A stretch of 64,000 nucleotides of DNA from Bacillota bacterium (GCA_023415235.1 JAEZLP010000043.1:52840-116839); one strand, 5' to 3'; positions 8,654 to 17,997 are shown, numbered from the stretch's first letter. The notes: generated by a model from the letters alone, not told the origin. Program-made: numbers and translations.

Positions 8654-8704
8654 CAACCGGCCGGTTATGGAGATAGAACGCTCCTTGACCGGCCGGTTGC
8701 TTTT
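8654..8704. terminator. Bidirectional terminator between glnN and the ANTAR gene
   Basis: Perfect 12-bp arms, CAACCGGCCGGT (8654-8665) and ACCGGCCGGTTG (8688-8699), are followed by TTTT on the plus strand. An A tract before the left arm gives U residues on the minus strand. Confidence 0.9.
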
Positions 8705-8718
8705 ATTGATTAGTTCCT

Positions 8719-9303
8719 TTATTGATTGATTCCTTCCTGTTCGTAGGTCTTCAGTATTTGTTTGGCAACGCGGACCTTAGACTGCCGCATATCCATCGCC
8801 TGTTTCTCGATAAATTTGTGAGCCTGGGCTTCGGACATGGAAAGATACTGAATCAGCACGCATTTTGCTCTGTTTATGATCTTCATTTCCTCAAGCTTCA
8901 GCAGAAGATGGATATTCTCCTCCTTCAGAGACGAAATTCGGTGATTGGCAACCTCCGCAAATTTTACCGCCTGATTGAAAAACGCCTTAACAATGGGCTT
9001 TCCGACCACAAGCACGCCATAGGGCTCCAGCTTCAGGGATACGGCGTCGGCGTATTTATTCTGAACAGCAAAAATGATGCCGGACGCAAATTTTTCCGCG
9101 ATGTAAATCGCCAGATCGACTCCTGTCTTTCCTTCCAGCGGTGAATTGATGATGACCAGATGATATTCGTTTTTTTCCAAAAGGCTGGTTGCATTCTCCT
9201 CGGTATAGGCCGTGTCAATCTGGGACTTTGACTCCAATTCAACAAGCTGCACCAGCAGATCCTTGCTTTTTCCTTTTCCTGATACCAACAGTATTCGTTT
9301 CAC
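8719..9303 (-). CDS. ANTAR-domain RNA-binding antiterminator with degenerate receiver
   Basis: A 194-aa protein. Residues 1-120 resemble a response-regulator receiver but lack the acidic pair, and Asn-Ser-Pro replaces the phospho-acceptor Asp (VIINSPLEG). VGKP keeps the conserved Lys. A coiled coil at about 120-140 leads into an ANTAR domain (INRAKCVLIQYLSMSEAQAH through QAMDMRQSK). ANTAR proteins bind paired hexaloop hairpins and prevent termination. Its position just beyond glnN resembles the NitR arrangement of clostridia. The likely target is the leader at 6373-6417. The signal is probably not phosphorylation; partner binding is an inference. Confidence 0.9.
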   Translation of the reverse strand: MKRILLVSGKGKSKDLLVQLVELESKSQIDTAYTEENATSLLEKNEYHLVIINSPLEGKTGVDLAIYIAEKFASGIIFAVQNKYADAVSLKLEPYGVLVVGKPIVKAFFNQAVKFAEVANHRISSLKEENIHLLLKLEEMKIINRAKCVLIQYLSMSEAQAHKFIEKQAMDMRQSKVRVAKQILKTYEQEGINQ

Positions 9304-9471
9304 CCATCCACCCCGCTCTCCGAAAAAATATAATTTATCATTATATCACTGAATAAAAATTTTACAATCTTTTTTATGCTCTTTTTTTGTCACATTGAGG
9401 CTTCCTATCCTTCTTCCCCGGTGCTGATGCAAACTACTTTCCCGCATCATGGACAAAAATCCCGCCCCATA

Positions 9472-9503
9472 GAAAAAGCTGCCTTCCTCTGTGGAAGACA
9501 GCT
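9472..9503 (-). terminator. Terminator downstream of trpS
   Basis: On the minus strand AGCTG-CTTCC pairs with GGAAG-CAGCT (9477-9503) with one mismatch and is followed by TTTTT. The rest of 9304-9560 has no convincing gene. Confidence 0.75.
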
Positions 9504-9560
9504 CCTGTGGTTTTCGTCCAAGTATCTTCATTGCATGTGAAAATTCGTCAGCCGTTTTTC

Positions 9561-10541
9561 TTATAACCCAAGTCCGAAGGTTTCCTTGACGCGGCTTAAG
9601 GTTCTTTCCGAAATGACATTTGCCTTTTCCGCCCCGTCATTGAGAATATCGACTAATTCCTGGGAGTGCCGGATTTCTTTATACTTTTGCTGAATCGGCA
9701 TGATCGCGTCGATGGTTACCTCCACCAGGTCCTTCTTAAAGTCTCCGTATCCGCAGCCGGCGTATTTCTTTTCGATCTCCGGCACTGCAATACCGGAGAA
9801 TGCGCTGTAGATATTCAGCAGATTGCTGATTCCCGGCTTGTTTTCCATATCGAAGCGGATGCTCCCCTCGGAATCCGTGGTGGCCCTCATGATGGATTTT
9901 TTAATCTTGCTGGCATCATCCAGCAGAGAGATTCTGCTGTGGATGTTTTCCGCGCTTTTGCTCATTTTTGACGTCGGATCGTCCAGGGACATGATTCTTG
10001 CCCCTTCCTTCAGGAATCTTCCATCGGGAACCACAAAGGTTTTTCCGTATTTGTTATTGATTCTGATCGCCAGATCTCTCGTTATCTCAATATGCTGCTT
10101 CTGATCGTTCCCCACAGGCACCACGTCGGTATCATAAAGCAGGATGTCCGCTGCCATGAGAACCGGGTAAGCGAACAAACCAGTGGGAGCCGATTCGCTG
10201 TCTTTGCTTTTCTGTTTGAACTGAGTCATCCGGGACAGCTCGCCGGTATAGGAATTGCACATGAGGATCCATGCCAGTTCCGAATGTCCGGGAACCATGG
10301 ATTGTACAAAAACGATGGATTTTTTCGGATCCAGTCCCACCGCCAGATAAAGGGCGGCCACATCCAGAATATTATCCCTCAGTACTTTTGGATCCTGCGG
10401 CAGAGTGATGGAATGAAGATCTACGATGCAGTATACGCATTCATGATCATTCTGCAGCTCCACAAACTGCTTCAGCGCTCCCAGATAATTACCGATATGA
10501 ATATTTCCCGTTGGCTGTACTCCTGAAAAAACTCGTTTCAT
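9561..10541 (-). CDS. trpS: Tryptophanyl-tRNA synthetase
   Basis: A 326-aa class I synthetase of normal length. The HIGH-type motif is GNIHIGNYLGA (about 12-22), the KMSKS loop is SKMSKS, and the start MKRVFSGVQPTG is typical of bacterial TrpRS. It charges tRNATrp in the cytoplasm. A GGAGGAG ribosome site precedes the ATG. Only 39 bases separate it from sigB upstream and no terminator is seen there, so readthrough from the sigma-B operon is possible. Confidence 0.97.
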   Translation of the reverse strand: MKRVFSGVQPTGNIHIGNYLGALKQFVELQNDHECVYCIVDLHSITLPQDPKVLRDNILDVAALYLAVGLDPKKSIVFVQSMVPGHSELAWILMCNSYTGELSRMTQFKQKSKDSESAPTGLFAYPVLMAADILLYDTDVVPVGNDQKQHIEITRDLAIRINNKYGKTFVVPDGRFLKEGARIMSLDDPTSKMSKSAENIHSRISLLDDASKIKKSIMRATTDSEGSIRFDMENKPGISNLLNIYSAFSGIAVPEIEKKYAGCGYGDFKKDLVEVTIDAIMPIQQKYKEIRHSQELVDILNDGAEKANVISERTLSRVKETFGLGL

Positions 10542-10580
10542 TCAAATTCTCCTCCAATATATTTTCAAATCCTTCCGTTC

Positions 10581-11330
10581 TCAGCTTCTTACTGCGGCCT
10601 TGAACTTTTCCCTGATTTTTTTCTCCAATCTTGAAATCGTCATCTGGGATACGCCCATATCCTCCGCAATATCCTGCTGGGTTTCATTCTTGAAGAACCT
10701 TCTTTTAAAGATATCCTTTTCTTTGTCGGTGAGGTCGTTCACTACAGTTTTGATCAGCTCTGCGTTTTCAAAGCTATGATAGCCCTGCTCTTCCCTGCCT
10801 GTATATTTTTCCAGGATCGCGCCGTCTCCTTCTTCTCCGCCCTCATCAAAGGTCTGATTCAGGGAATATGTACTGTATGCCTGTCCGCCTTCCATTGCCT
10901 CCAATATTTCTTCCTCCGAATATCCGAGATATTCGGCCAGCTCTGCAACAGTGGGAATTCGGTTGAGCTTCCCGAACAGATACTCCTTTGCCGGGGAAAT
11001 CTGTGCGGAAATCTCCTTCAGTCTCCTTGGAACTTTGACGGCCCAGCCTTTATCCCGGAAATATCGTTTGATTTCCCCAATGATGGTAGGCGTCGCAAAG
11101 CTTGTAAACTCGTATCCCTTGGAGGCGTCAAATCTCTCGACAGCAAAAACTAGGGCCATGGAGCCAACTTGGTATAAATCCTCATAATCCACGCCCTTGT
11201 TTAAATATTTCTTTATTAATATATCAACGATGTACAGGTACCTTTCGACAATTTCGTTCCGAAGCTGGATATCCTTGCTCTCTCGGTAGCGGTCGAAAAG
11301 ATCCTTGTTGCTGATTTCTGTTTGGGCCAT
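10581..11330 (-). CDS. sigB: Sigma-B/F/G family RNA polymerase sigma factor, sigma-B-like
   Basis: A 249-aa sigma-70 group 3 protein. Region 2 includes DYEDLYQVGSMALVFAVERFD, region 3 follows, and region 4 carries the HTH QQDIAEDMGVSQMTISRLEKK. It lies last in an rsbV-rsbW-sigB order, 12 bases after rsbW. Assignment to sigma-B rather than sporulation sigma-F rests on the RsbW-like partner and on the GTTT-N15-GGGTAT promoter at 12123-12147. In relatives sigma-B runs a general stress regulon; the regulon here is unknown. Confidence 0.85.
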   Translation of the reverse strand: MAQTEISNKDLFDRYRESKDIQLRNEIVERYLYIVDILIKKYLNKGVDYEDLYQVGSMALVFAVERFDASKGYEFTSFATPTIIGEIKRYFRDKGWAVKVPRRLKEISAQISPAKEYLFGKLNRIPTVAELAEYLGYSEEEILEAMEGGQAYSTYSLNQTFDEGGEEGDGAILEKYTGREEQGYHSFENAELIKTVVNDLTDKEKDIFKRRFFKNETQQDIAEDMGVSQMTISRLEKKIREKFKAAVRS

Positions 11331-11342
11331 TTCATCCCCCCA

Positions 11343-11759
11343 CTAAAAGCGGTTTAAATATTTTACCATTTTAATGCTGGTACCCATACCTAATTCGGAA
11401 AATATATCGACTTCGTCCATAAGCGCCTTAATAATATAAATACCTAATCCGCCCTCTTTGGGACATTCACAGTCTATCACCGGCTTTTGATATTTATTCA
11501 TATCATATCCGCCGGCTCGATCGACAACAGAAATGATGATTCTTCCATCCCCAACTTCGCAGGCTACTTCGTACGTCTCTTCACAGCTGAAGCTGCCATG
11601 GCATACCACATTGGTGCATGCCTCCGAAACTGCTACCTTGATATCTTCCACCGCCTCAATATCAAAGCCTGCACAATTGGCCAGCGAAGATATTGCTAAT
11701 CTTATCGTGCCAACATATTCAGGCTTTCCGGGGACTGAAAATCTCAATATATCCGTCAT
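11343..11759 (-). CDS. rsbW: Anti-sigma factor / serine kinase, RsbW type
   Basis: A 138-aa GHKL-fold protein. The start PGKPEYVGTIRLAISSLA closely follows RsbW rather than SpoIIAB. The N-box EACTNVVCH binds ATP. RsbW sequesters sigma-B and phosphorylates RsbV on a serine. It starts 25 bases after rsbV and ends 12 bases before sigB, so the three should be made together in fixed ratio. Confidence 0.9.
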   Translation of the reverse strand: MTDILRFSVPGKPEYVGTIRLAISSLANCAGFDIEAVEDIKVAVSEACTNVVCHGSFSCEETYEVACEVGDGRIIISVVDRAGGYDMNKYQKPVIDCECPKEGGLGIYIIKALMDEVDIFSELGMGTSIKMVKYLNRF

Positions 11760-11784
11760 TTTCCTCTCCTCTTTCTAGTGGTTC

Positions 11785-12102
11785 TTAATTCTCCGAGCAA
11801 AGTATTCTGTCGAGACTGGTAATGCTAAGCAGCTTTTTAATATTATCCTTTGGGTTGACCAGTGTGATCCGATTTTCCGTCTCCTGCATTCTGCCGTAGG
11901 CACCTATAATCACGCCAAGTCCGGTGCTGTCTATGTATGTCAGATCGTCCAGCCGAAGAATGATATCGGCTTTTCTTTCCTGATACGCACCATCCAAAAA
12001 TTCTCTAAGCTGGGGAGCGGTGGAAATATCCACCTCTCCCGTCGCTGTTAATTCCCAAAGATCCAATTCATTATTATAACAACTTTGCATTTTTAACGAC
12101 AT
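11785..12102 (-). CDS. rsbV: Anti-anti-sigma factor, RsbV type
   Basis: A 105-aa STAS-domain protein with the phosphorylatable serine in YIDSTGLGVIIG. Unphosphorylated RsbV binds RsbW and frees sigma-B. A strong GAGGAGG ribosome site precedes the ATG. The SpoIIE-type phosphatase that would reactivate it is not in this operon; a candidate lies at 32254-33357. Confidence 0.9.
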   Translation of the reverse strand: MSLKMQSCYNNELDLWELTATGEVDISTAPQLREFLDGAYQERKADIILRLDDLTYIDSTGLGVIIGAYGRMQETENRITLVNPKDNIKKLLSITSLDRILCSEN

Positions 12103-12122
12103 TTCACTTTCCTCCTCGATGT

Positions 12123-12147
12123 ATACCCTGGTAAGAGGTTTTCAAAC
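12123..12147 (-). promoter_or_regulatory. Sigma-B-type promoter upstream of rsbV
   Basis: On the minus strand GTTTGA (12142-12147), a 13-bp spacer and GGGTAT (12123-12128) match the B. subtilis sigma-B consensus (GTTT, 12-15 bp, GGGTAT). It lies in the 46-bp gap between gyrA and rsbV, so the operon can be self-activating. No sigma-A hexamers with proper spacing are visible in the gap. Confidence 0.7.
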
Positions 12148-12148
12148 G

Positions 12149-14680
12149 TTATTCCGTATCAAGTGTCATCTGTGTTGCTTCTTCTTCTGCTTCTTTTTCC
12201 TCATCCACTTCCATTTCATCTTCCTCATTTTCATTGTCATCGTCTTCTTTGATTACTTTGGCCATGGTGATGATATTAGCGTCTTCATCAACCCTCATAA
12301 TCTTGACACCCTGTGTTGCCCTGCCCAGACGGGAAACCTCGCTGGCCTTGATTCTGATAATAATTCCGTCGGAATTGATTAACAGAATTTCATCGTTGTC
12401 ATTGACAACCATGGCGCCGATCAGTTCACCGGTTTTCTTGAATTTCGCCTTGTCGTAGGTGAGCAGGCCTTTTCCGCCGCGGGTCTGGACTTTGTACTCC
12501 TCAACTGGGGTTCTCTTGCCGTAACCGTTCTGTGTCACAACAAGAAGTTCTTCGTCCTTTTCAGCAAGCTCCATCGCAACAACCTTGTCATCCTTTTCCA
12601 GTTTGATGGCTCTTACGCCTCCGGCTATTCTTCCCATGGTTCTGACATCTTCCTCAGAGAAGCAGATGCATTTGCCGAACTTGGTCACAATGATGACATT
12701 GCTGGTGCCGGTGGTTTGTTTGATCCCGATCAGTTCATCGTTATCCTTCAGATTGATGGCGATGAGACCGGTCTTTCTGTTCGTGTCAAACTGGGAAAGC
12801 GGTGTTTTCTTAATGGTTCCATTCTTGGTAACCGCGATGAGATACTTATCTTCGCTGAAATCCTGAATCGGGATAACTGCGGTAATCCTTTCCCTCTGCA
12901 TCAGGTTCAGGAAGTTGATCGCCGGAGTCCCCTTTGCGGTCCTTTGAGCCTCAGGTATTTCGTATGCCTTTATTTTATGCGCTTTTCCTGTATTTGTAAA
13001 GAAGATTAGATAATCGTGGGTCGAGGTCATGATCAGGTTCTTCACAAAATCATTTTCTCTGGTGGTAAGCCCCGTCACTCCTTTCCCTCCGCGCTTTTGG
13101 GTTTTATAGGTGTCGGCGGGAATTCGCTTGATATATCCCAGGTGTGTCAGCGTTACTACTACCTTGCCCTCCTGGATCATATCTTCTTCGTCAATATCCT
13201 CGGCATCCGCCTGGATGTCGGTTCTTCTTTTTCTTCCGTATTTTTTCTTGATCTCAAGCAGCTCTTCCTTGATGATGCCCATCAGTATGCTCTCGTCTGC
13301 CAGAACCTTTTTAAACCAGGCGATCTGTTCCATCAGTTCACGATATTCATTTTCGATTTTTTCCCGCTCCAAGCCCTGCAATCTCGCAAGTCTCATATCC
13401 AGGATCGCCTGCGCCTGGATCTCGGTGAGTCCGAAGTTCTCCACCAAACGGGGCTTCGCGTCGTTGTAGCTTTCCCGAATGGTCTTGATGACAGCGTCGA
13501 TATTGTCCAGAGCGATTCGCAATCCTTCCAGAATATGAGCTCTTTCTTCCGCTTTTCTGAGATCAAAAATCGTCCTTCTCGTAATGACTTCCTTTTGATG
13601 CTTTAAATAAACCTCCAGGATTTCCTTCAGGTTCATGGTAACCGGCTTGCCGTCCACCAATGCCAGCATGATCATGCTGTAATTATCCTGAAGCTGGGTA
13701 TGTTTATAAAGACGGTTCAGCGTAATTTGGGGATTTGCGTCTTTTTTCAGCTCGATTACGATACGCATCCCGTTTCGATCTGATTCGTCTCTGATGTCGG
13801 AAATATTATCCAGTCTTTTTTCTCTGACCAGCTCCGCAATTTTTTCGATCACCCTTGCTTTATTCACCTGATAAGGAATTTCTGTAAAGACGATCTGCTG
13901 TTTTCCCTTGTTGGTTTCCTCAATTTCCGCCTTTGCTCTTACGGTTACCTTTCCTTGTCCGGTTCGATAGGCTTCTTTGGCGGAATTTCTTCCCATGATA
14001 ATGGCTCCTGTGGGAAAATCGGGAGCTTTTATGATCTTAATCAGGTCATCCACCCCTGCGTCGGGCGCGTCAATGAGTTTTACCGTGGCATCAATGACAT
14101 CGCTGAGATTGTGGGGAGGTATGGAGGTCGCCATACCGACAGCGATTCCGTTGGATCCGTTTACCAACAGGTTCGGGAAACGGGAGGGAAGAACCACCGG
14201 TTCCTTCTCTTCCTCGTCGAAATTTGGCATGAAATCAACGGTTTCTTTTTCAATATCCCGCAGCATTTGCAGCGCGAAAGGCGTCATTCTTGCTTCGGTG
14301 TAACGCATCGCGGCGGCCCCGTCACCGTCTACGGAACCAAAGTTTCCGTGGCCGTCCACCAACGGATAGTTGATGGAGAAATCCTGGGCCATTCTGACCA
14401 TTGCGTCATAGATGGAGGAGTCTCCGTGGGGATGGTATTTACCCATGACTTCTCCGACGATACGGGCAGATTTTTTATGAGGCTTGTCCGGGGTTACGCC
14501 CAATTCGCTCATTCCATAAAGAATTCTTCTGTGAACGGGCTTCAGGCCGTCTCTTGCATCTGGAAGCGCTCGGCTTACGATTACGCTCATGGCGTAGTCG
14601 ATATAGGAGTTCTTCATTTCATCGTGGATTTCATGCTGGATCAGTTTCACATCGTCTAAAAAGCTTGTCATTCCTTCCAC
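12149..14680 (-). CDS. gyrA: DNA gyrase subunit A
   Basis: An 843-aa GyrA. It has the breakage-reunion domain with the catalytic Tyr in AAMRYTEARMT, a C-terminal beta-pinwheel with the GyrA box QKRGGKG, and a long acidic tail (the last 40 residues are mostly Glu/Asp). The quinolone region reads HPHGDSSIYD; Ser and Asp at the positions equivalent to E. coli 83 and 87 are the sensitive forms. It lies 3 bases after gyrB. Together they form the A2B2 enzyme that introduces negative supercoils. Confidence 0.98.
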   Translation of the reverse strand: MEGMTSFLDDVKLIQHEIHDEMKNSYIDYAMSVIVSRALPDARDGLKPVHRRILYGMSELGVTPDKPHKKSARIVGEVMGKYHPHGDSSIYDAMVRMAQDFSINYPLVDGHGNFGSVDGDGAAAMRYTEARMTPFALQMLRDIEKETVDFMPNFDEEEKEPVVLPSRFPNLLVNGSNGIAVGMATSIPPHNLSDVIDATVKLIDAPDAGVDDLIKIIKAPDFPTGAIIMGRNSAKEAYRTGQGKVTVRAKAEIEETNKGKQQIVFTEIPYQVNKARVIEKIAELVREKRLDNISDIRDESDRNGMRIVIELKKDANPQITLNRLYKHTQLQDNYSMIMLALVDGKPVTMNLKEILEVYLKHQKEVITRRTIFDLRKAEERAHILEGLRIALDNIDAVIKTIRESYNDAKPRLVENFGLTEIQAQAILDMRLARLQGLEREKIENEYRELMEQIAWFKKVLADESILMGIIKEELLEIKKKYGRKRRTDIQADAEDIDEEDMIQEGKVVVTLTHLGYIKRIPADTYKTQKRGGKGVTGLTTRENDFVKNLIMTSTHDYLIFFTNTGKAHKIKAYEIPEAQRTAKGTPAINFLNLMQRERITAVIPIQDFSEDKYLIAVTKNGTIKKTPLSQFDTNRKTGLIAINLKDNDELIGIKQTTGTSNVIIVTKFGKCICFSEEDVRTMGRIAGGVRAIKLEKDDKVVAMELAEKDEELLVVTQNGYGKRTPVEEYKVQTRGGKGLLTYDKAKFKKTGELIGAMVVNDNDEILLINSDGIIIRIKASEVSRLGRATQGVKIMRVDEDANIITMAKVIKEDDDNENEEDEMEVDEEKEAEEEATQMTLDTE

Positions 14681-14683
14681 CTC

Positions 14684-16609
14684 CTATATATCCAGATTCT
14701 TCACGTATTTTGCATTATCTTCAATGAACTTTCTTCTCGGCGGCACCTTGTCTCCCATCAGGGTTGTAAAGATTTCATCCGCCGCAGTCACATCATCGAG
14801 GGTGATCTGAATCAAAGTTCTGTTGTTGTAGTCCATCGTGGTTTCCCAAAGCTGATGGTAGTCCATTTCTCCAAGACCCTTGTATCGCTGAACCACAGCC
14901 TTTCCGGGCTTATCTGCAATTTCTGCCATAAGCTTTTCCTGCTCCCGCTCCGAATAGGTATAATAGGTGTCTTTCCCTTTTTTCGTCATATATAGCGGTG
15001 GCTGCGCTGCATAGACATATCCGCCGGTAATCAGCGGCGTCATATACCGATAGAAGAAGGTCAGCAGCAGAGTCCTGATATGCGCGCCGTCTACGTCGGC
15101 ATCGGTCATGATAATAATTTTGTGATATCTTAATTTTTCCTCGTTAAAATCCTCGCCGATATTGCAGCCAAAGGCGGTAATCATGTTTTTGATTTCTTCC
15201 GAATTCAGGATCTTATCCAGTCTGGCTTTTTCCACATTGAGGATCTTTCCTCTAAGAGGAAGGACCGCCTGCCTCTTTCTGTCACGTCCCTGTTTTGCGG
15301 AACCGCCGGCGGAATCTCCCTCAACCAGGAAAATTTCAGAAAGAGCCGGATCCTTTTCGGAGCAGTCGGCAAGCTTGCCGGGCAGAGTCAATCCGTCCAG
15401 CACTCCTTTTCTTCTCGTCAGCTCTCTCGCCTTTCTTGCAGCTTCTCTTGCTCTAGCGGCCCTGAGGCATTTATCCAGTATGATTCTGGCCTGACTTGGG
15501 TTTTCTTCCAGAAACGCAGTCAGGTTTTCATTGGTCGTGGTTTCCACGAATCCTCTGATTTCACTGTTGCCAAGCTTTGTTTTGGTCTGTCCCTCAAACT
15601 GAGGATTGGTCAGTTTTACGGAGATGATCGCAGTAAGTCCTTCTCTTACGTCTTCTCCGGAAAGGCCTTCTTCATTTTCCTTGATAAATTTGTTCTTTCT
15701 TGCGTAATCGTTGAACACCCTGGTCAGAGCGGATTTAAATCCGATCATATGAGTGCCGCCTTCACTGGTGTTGATATTATTTGCATAGGAAAGGATGAGC
15801 TCGTTATAGCGGTCGGTATATTGCATGGCAATTTCCACCTCGTGCTCATCATCCTTCTTTAATTCAAAATAAATGACGTCAGGGTGGATGACTTCTTTGT
15901 TTTTGTTCTGATGCTTTACGAATTCCCTGATCCCGCCTTCATAATGGAAGACTTCCGTCCTTTTTTGCCCTTCTCTTTCATCCTTGAGGGTAATCTTGAT
16001 GCCCTTGTTCAGGAAGGCCATTTCCCGCAGGCGATGCTCCAGGGTTCCAAAATCAAACTCCACTTCCTCAAAAATTTCCGCATCCGGTTTAAACATGGTC
16101 TTAGAACCGGTTTTTCGGGATTCTCCTATTTCGATGAGGGGCGTCTGCGTTTTTCCTCTGGAATAGGTCTGTTTATAAATCTTTCCGTTTCTTTTAATCT
16201 CAACTTCCATGATTTCGGAAAGGGCGTTGACGACGGAAGCGCCGACGCCATGGAGACCGCCGGATACCTTGTATCCCCCTCCTCCGAATTTACCGCCTGC
16301 ATGGAGAACCGTATGAATTACCTCCACTGCGGGAAGCTTGAGTTTCGGATGGAGATCAACCGGCATTCCGCGGCCGTCATCCTCTACCACAATAGAATTG
16401 TCACTTTGTATTGTTACGCTGATACTTTTGCAGAAACCGGCTAGAGCTTCGTCAACACTGTTATCGACTACTTCATATACTAAATGGTGGAGTCCTCTCG
16501 GACCTGTGCTCCCGATATACATTCCCGGTCTTTTTCTGACAGGCTCCAAGCCTTCCAACACCTGGATTTGTTCGGCATTATATTGTTGTTGTTTTACGTC
16601 TGCACTCAT
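14684..16609 (-). CDS. gyrB: DNA gyrase subunit B
   Basis: A 641-aa GyrB. A GHKL ATPase (DNSVDEALAG), transducer domain and Toprim metal-binding domain (VEGDSAGGSAKQGRDR and DADVDGAHIRTL) are followed by the C-terminal GyrA-binding region with QRYKGLGEM. The ATG lies behind a GGTGATG-type ribosome site. It is transcribed from its own promoter at 16708-16736, separated from recF by a terminator, and is coupled to gyrA. Confidence 0.98.
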   Translation of the reverse strand: MSADVKQQQYNAEQIQVLEGLEPVRKRPGMYIGSTGPRGLHHLVYEVVDNSVDEALAGFCKSISVTIQSDNSIVVEDDGRGMPVDLHPKLKLPAVEVIHTVLHAGGKFGGGGYKVSGGLHGVGASVVNALSEIMEVEIKRNGKIYKQTYSRGKTQTPLIEIGESRKTGSKTMFKPDAEIFEEVEFDFGTLEHRLREMAFLNKGIKITLKDEREGQKRTEVFHYEGGIREFVKHQNKNKEVIHPDVIYFELKKDDEHEVEIAMQYTDRYNELILSYANNINTSEGGTHMIGFKSALTRVFNDYARKNKFIKENEEGLSGEDVREGLTAIISVKLTNPQFEGQTKTKLGNSEIRGFVETTTNENLTAFLEENPSQARIILDKCLRAARAREAARKARELTRRKGVLDGLTLPGKLADCSEKDPALSEIFLVEGDSAGGSAKQGRDRKRQAVLPLRGKILNVEKARLDKILNSEEIKNMITAFGCNIGEDFNEEKLRYHKIIIMTDADVDGAHIRTLLLTFFYRYMTPLITGGYVYAAQPPLYMTKKGKDTYYTYSEREQEKLMAEIADKPGKAVVQRYKGLGEMDYHQLWETTMDYNNRTLIQITLDDVTAADEIFTTLMGDKVPPRRKFIEDNAKYVKNLDI

Positions 16610-16707
16610 TCTACTTCATCACCTCATACTTCTCGTATCTTGCTGGCCCTATTTTCTTCTATCTGGTTGTGCCAGAGAATTGTAAATCCAATAGCAAACC
16701 ACCATAT

Positions 16708-16736
16708 ATTGTATACCAAAACTCTTGATTTTACAA
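16708..16736 (-). promoter_or_regulatory. Sigma-A promoter of gyrB-gyrA
   Basis: Minus strand: TTGTAA (16731-16736), 17 bp, TACAAT (16708-16713). It leaves a leader of about 90 nt before gyrB. Confidence 0.7.
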
Positions 16737-16763
16737 GTTTTTTTACGAAAAGGACGTAGAAAT

Positions 16764-16797
16764 ATAAAAGCACCGTTTTTGAGGATGAAAAACGATG
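16764..16797 (-). terminator. Terminator downstream of recF
   Basis: Minus strand: CATCGTTTTT pairs with AAAAACGGTG (one T-G pair) around a 7-base loop, then CTTTTATATTT. Nothing resembling remB, often found between recF and gyrB, is present in 16610-16890. Confidence 0.65.
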
Positions 16798-16890
16798 TTT
16801 TTGTTTTAAAAACAGGTTAAAAATCGGCGATATATATCTTTTAATTTTCTATTTTTTACCAGCCTTATTTCTCTTCCTCGTCTCTTTTTA

Positions 16891-17997
16891 TCATGCCGGT
16901 TTATTTTGTTTTAAGATGGTCCCATTTTCTACAATAAATATTTCACCCTCAGGCAGCCGATTTTTTACATCTTCTCCCAACTCCGCCGTGGTAATGAACA
17001 GCTGAATATCCTCCAGAGAATGGATCAGAAAATTCTGCCGTTCCGCATCCAGCTCCGATAGGACATCATCTAAAAGCAGAATCGGCGAAACTTCTGTTTC
17101 CTCCTTGATTAGACGAATTTCCGCCAGCTTCAGAGACAATGCAGCAGTACGCTGCTGTCCCTGGGAACCGAAATGCCGGATATCAACGCCATCCACACTC
17201 ATCAACAGATCATCCTTGTGGGGCCCGATCGATGTGCTTCGTCGAAGGATGTCATTTTTTAAATTTTTATTTAACATTTTATTTAAGTATTTTTTTTGTT
17301 CTTCAAGGCTTTCTTTCAGTTCCACATTTGACTCATAGGTGATGTCCAGCGCTTCCTTTCCGTTGGTTATGCGACTGCTGATTTCCCGGCTTATTTGACT
17401 CAGCTTTTCTACAAATCTGCTTCTCTCCAGAATTATTTTCGCTCCGTATTCTGCCAGGCTTTCATCCCAAATCGACAGGACATCCTCTTGGATATCCGGT
17501 TGCTTGAGCAGGGTATTCCTGTGCTGCAGAATTTTTTTATACCTCACAAGGTTGCGGTAATAGACCGGTTTCAGCTGACAAAGCTCCCGATCCATAAATT
17601 TTCTTCTCTTTTCCGGTTCATCTTTTACAATTTTCAGATCCTCCGGAGAAAAAACCACCATATAGACATTTTCCAGCAAATCGATGTTCTTCGAGGTTTT
17701 CACCCCGTTAATCCTTGTAGATTTGCCTTCCCTTCCAATGGTGATTTCTATTTCAATTTCCCTTTCGTCCTTTACCGAAGTGCTTTTTGCTCTGCAGAAC
17801 TCCTTCTGAAATCCTATCATTTCCGTATCCTTGTTTGTCCGAAAGGACTTTCCCAGAGACATGATGTACAGGCTTTCCAAAAGGTTGGTTTTTCCCTGGG
17901 CGTTTTTTCCGGTAATGATATTTACTTTCTTGTGAAATTCTACCGTCTCCTCTTCGTAATTGCGAAAGTTTTTCAATTCTATTTTTTTTAAATACAT
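16891..17997 (-). CDS. recF: DNA replication/repair ATPase RecF
   Basis: A 368-aa SMC-like ABC ATPase of normal length. Walker A is GKNAQGKTN (about 31-39), the signature is SQGQQRTAALS and Walker B is ILLLDDVLSELD. RecF works with RecO and RecR to load RecA at gaps. The usual small S4 gene (yaaA) between dnaN and recF is absent: the 94-base gap has no ORF. Upstream is dnaN on the same strand. Confidence 0.96.
   Translation of the reverse strand: MYLKKIELKNFRNYEEETVEFHKKVNIITGKNAQGKTNLLESLYIMSLGKSFRTNKDTEMIGFQKEFCRAKSTSVKDEREIEIEITIGREGKSTRINGVKTSKNIDLLENVYMVVFSPEDLKIVKDEPEKRRKFMDRELCQLKPVYYRNLVRYKKILQHRNTLLKQPDIQEDVLSIWDESLAEYGAKIILERSRFVEKLSQISREISSRITNGKEALDITYESNVELKESLEEQKKYLNKMLNKNLKNDILRRSTSIGPHKDDLLMSVDGVDIRHFGSQGQQRTAALSLKLAEIRLIKEETEVSPILLLDDVLSELDAERQNFLIHSLEDIQLFITTAELGEDVKNRLPEGEIFIVENGTILKQNKPA

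Noticed and set aside
9346..9531. 61-codon minus-strand ORF between trpS and the ANTAR gene
   Set aside because: It contains the trpS terminator hairpin, has no ribosome site and has no recognisable features.
10581..12102. Reading the three-gene module as spoIIAA-spoIIAB-sigF
   Set aside because: The anti-sigma start PEYVGTIRLAISS matches RsbW, and the promoter matches sigma-B; sigma-F remains a lower-probability alternative.
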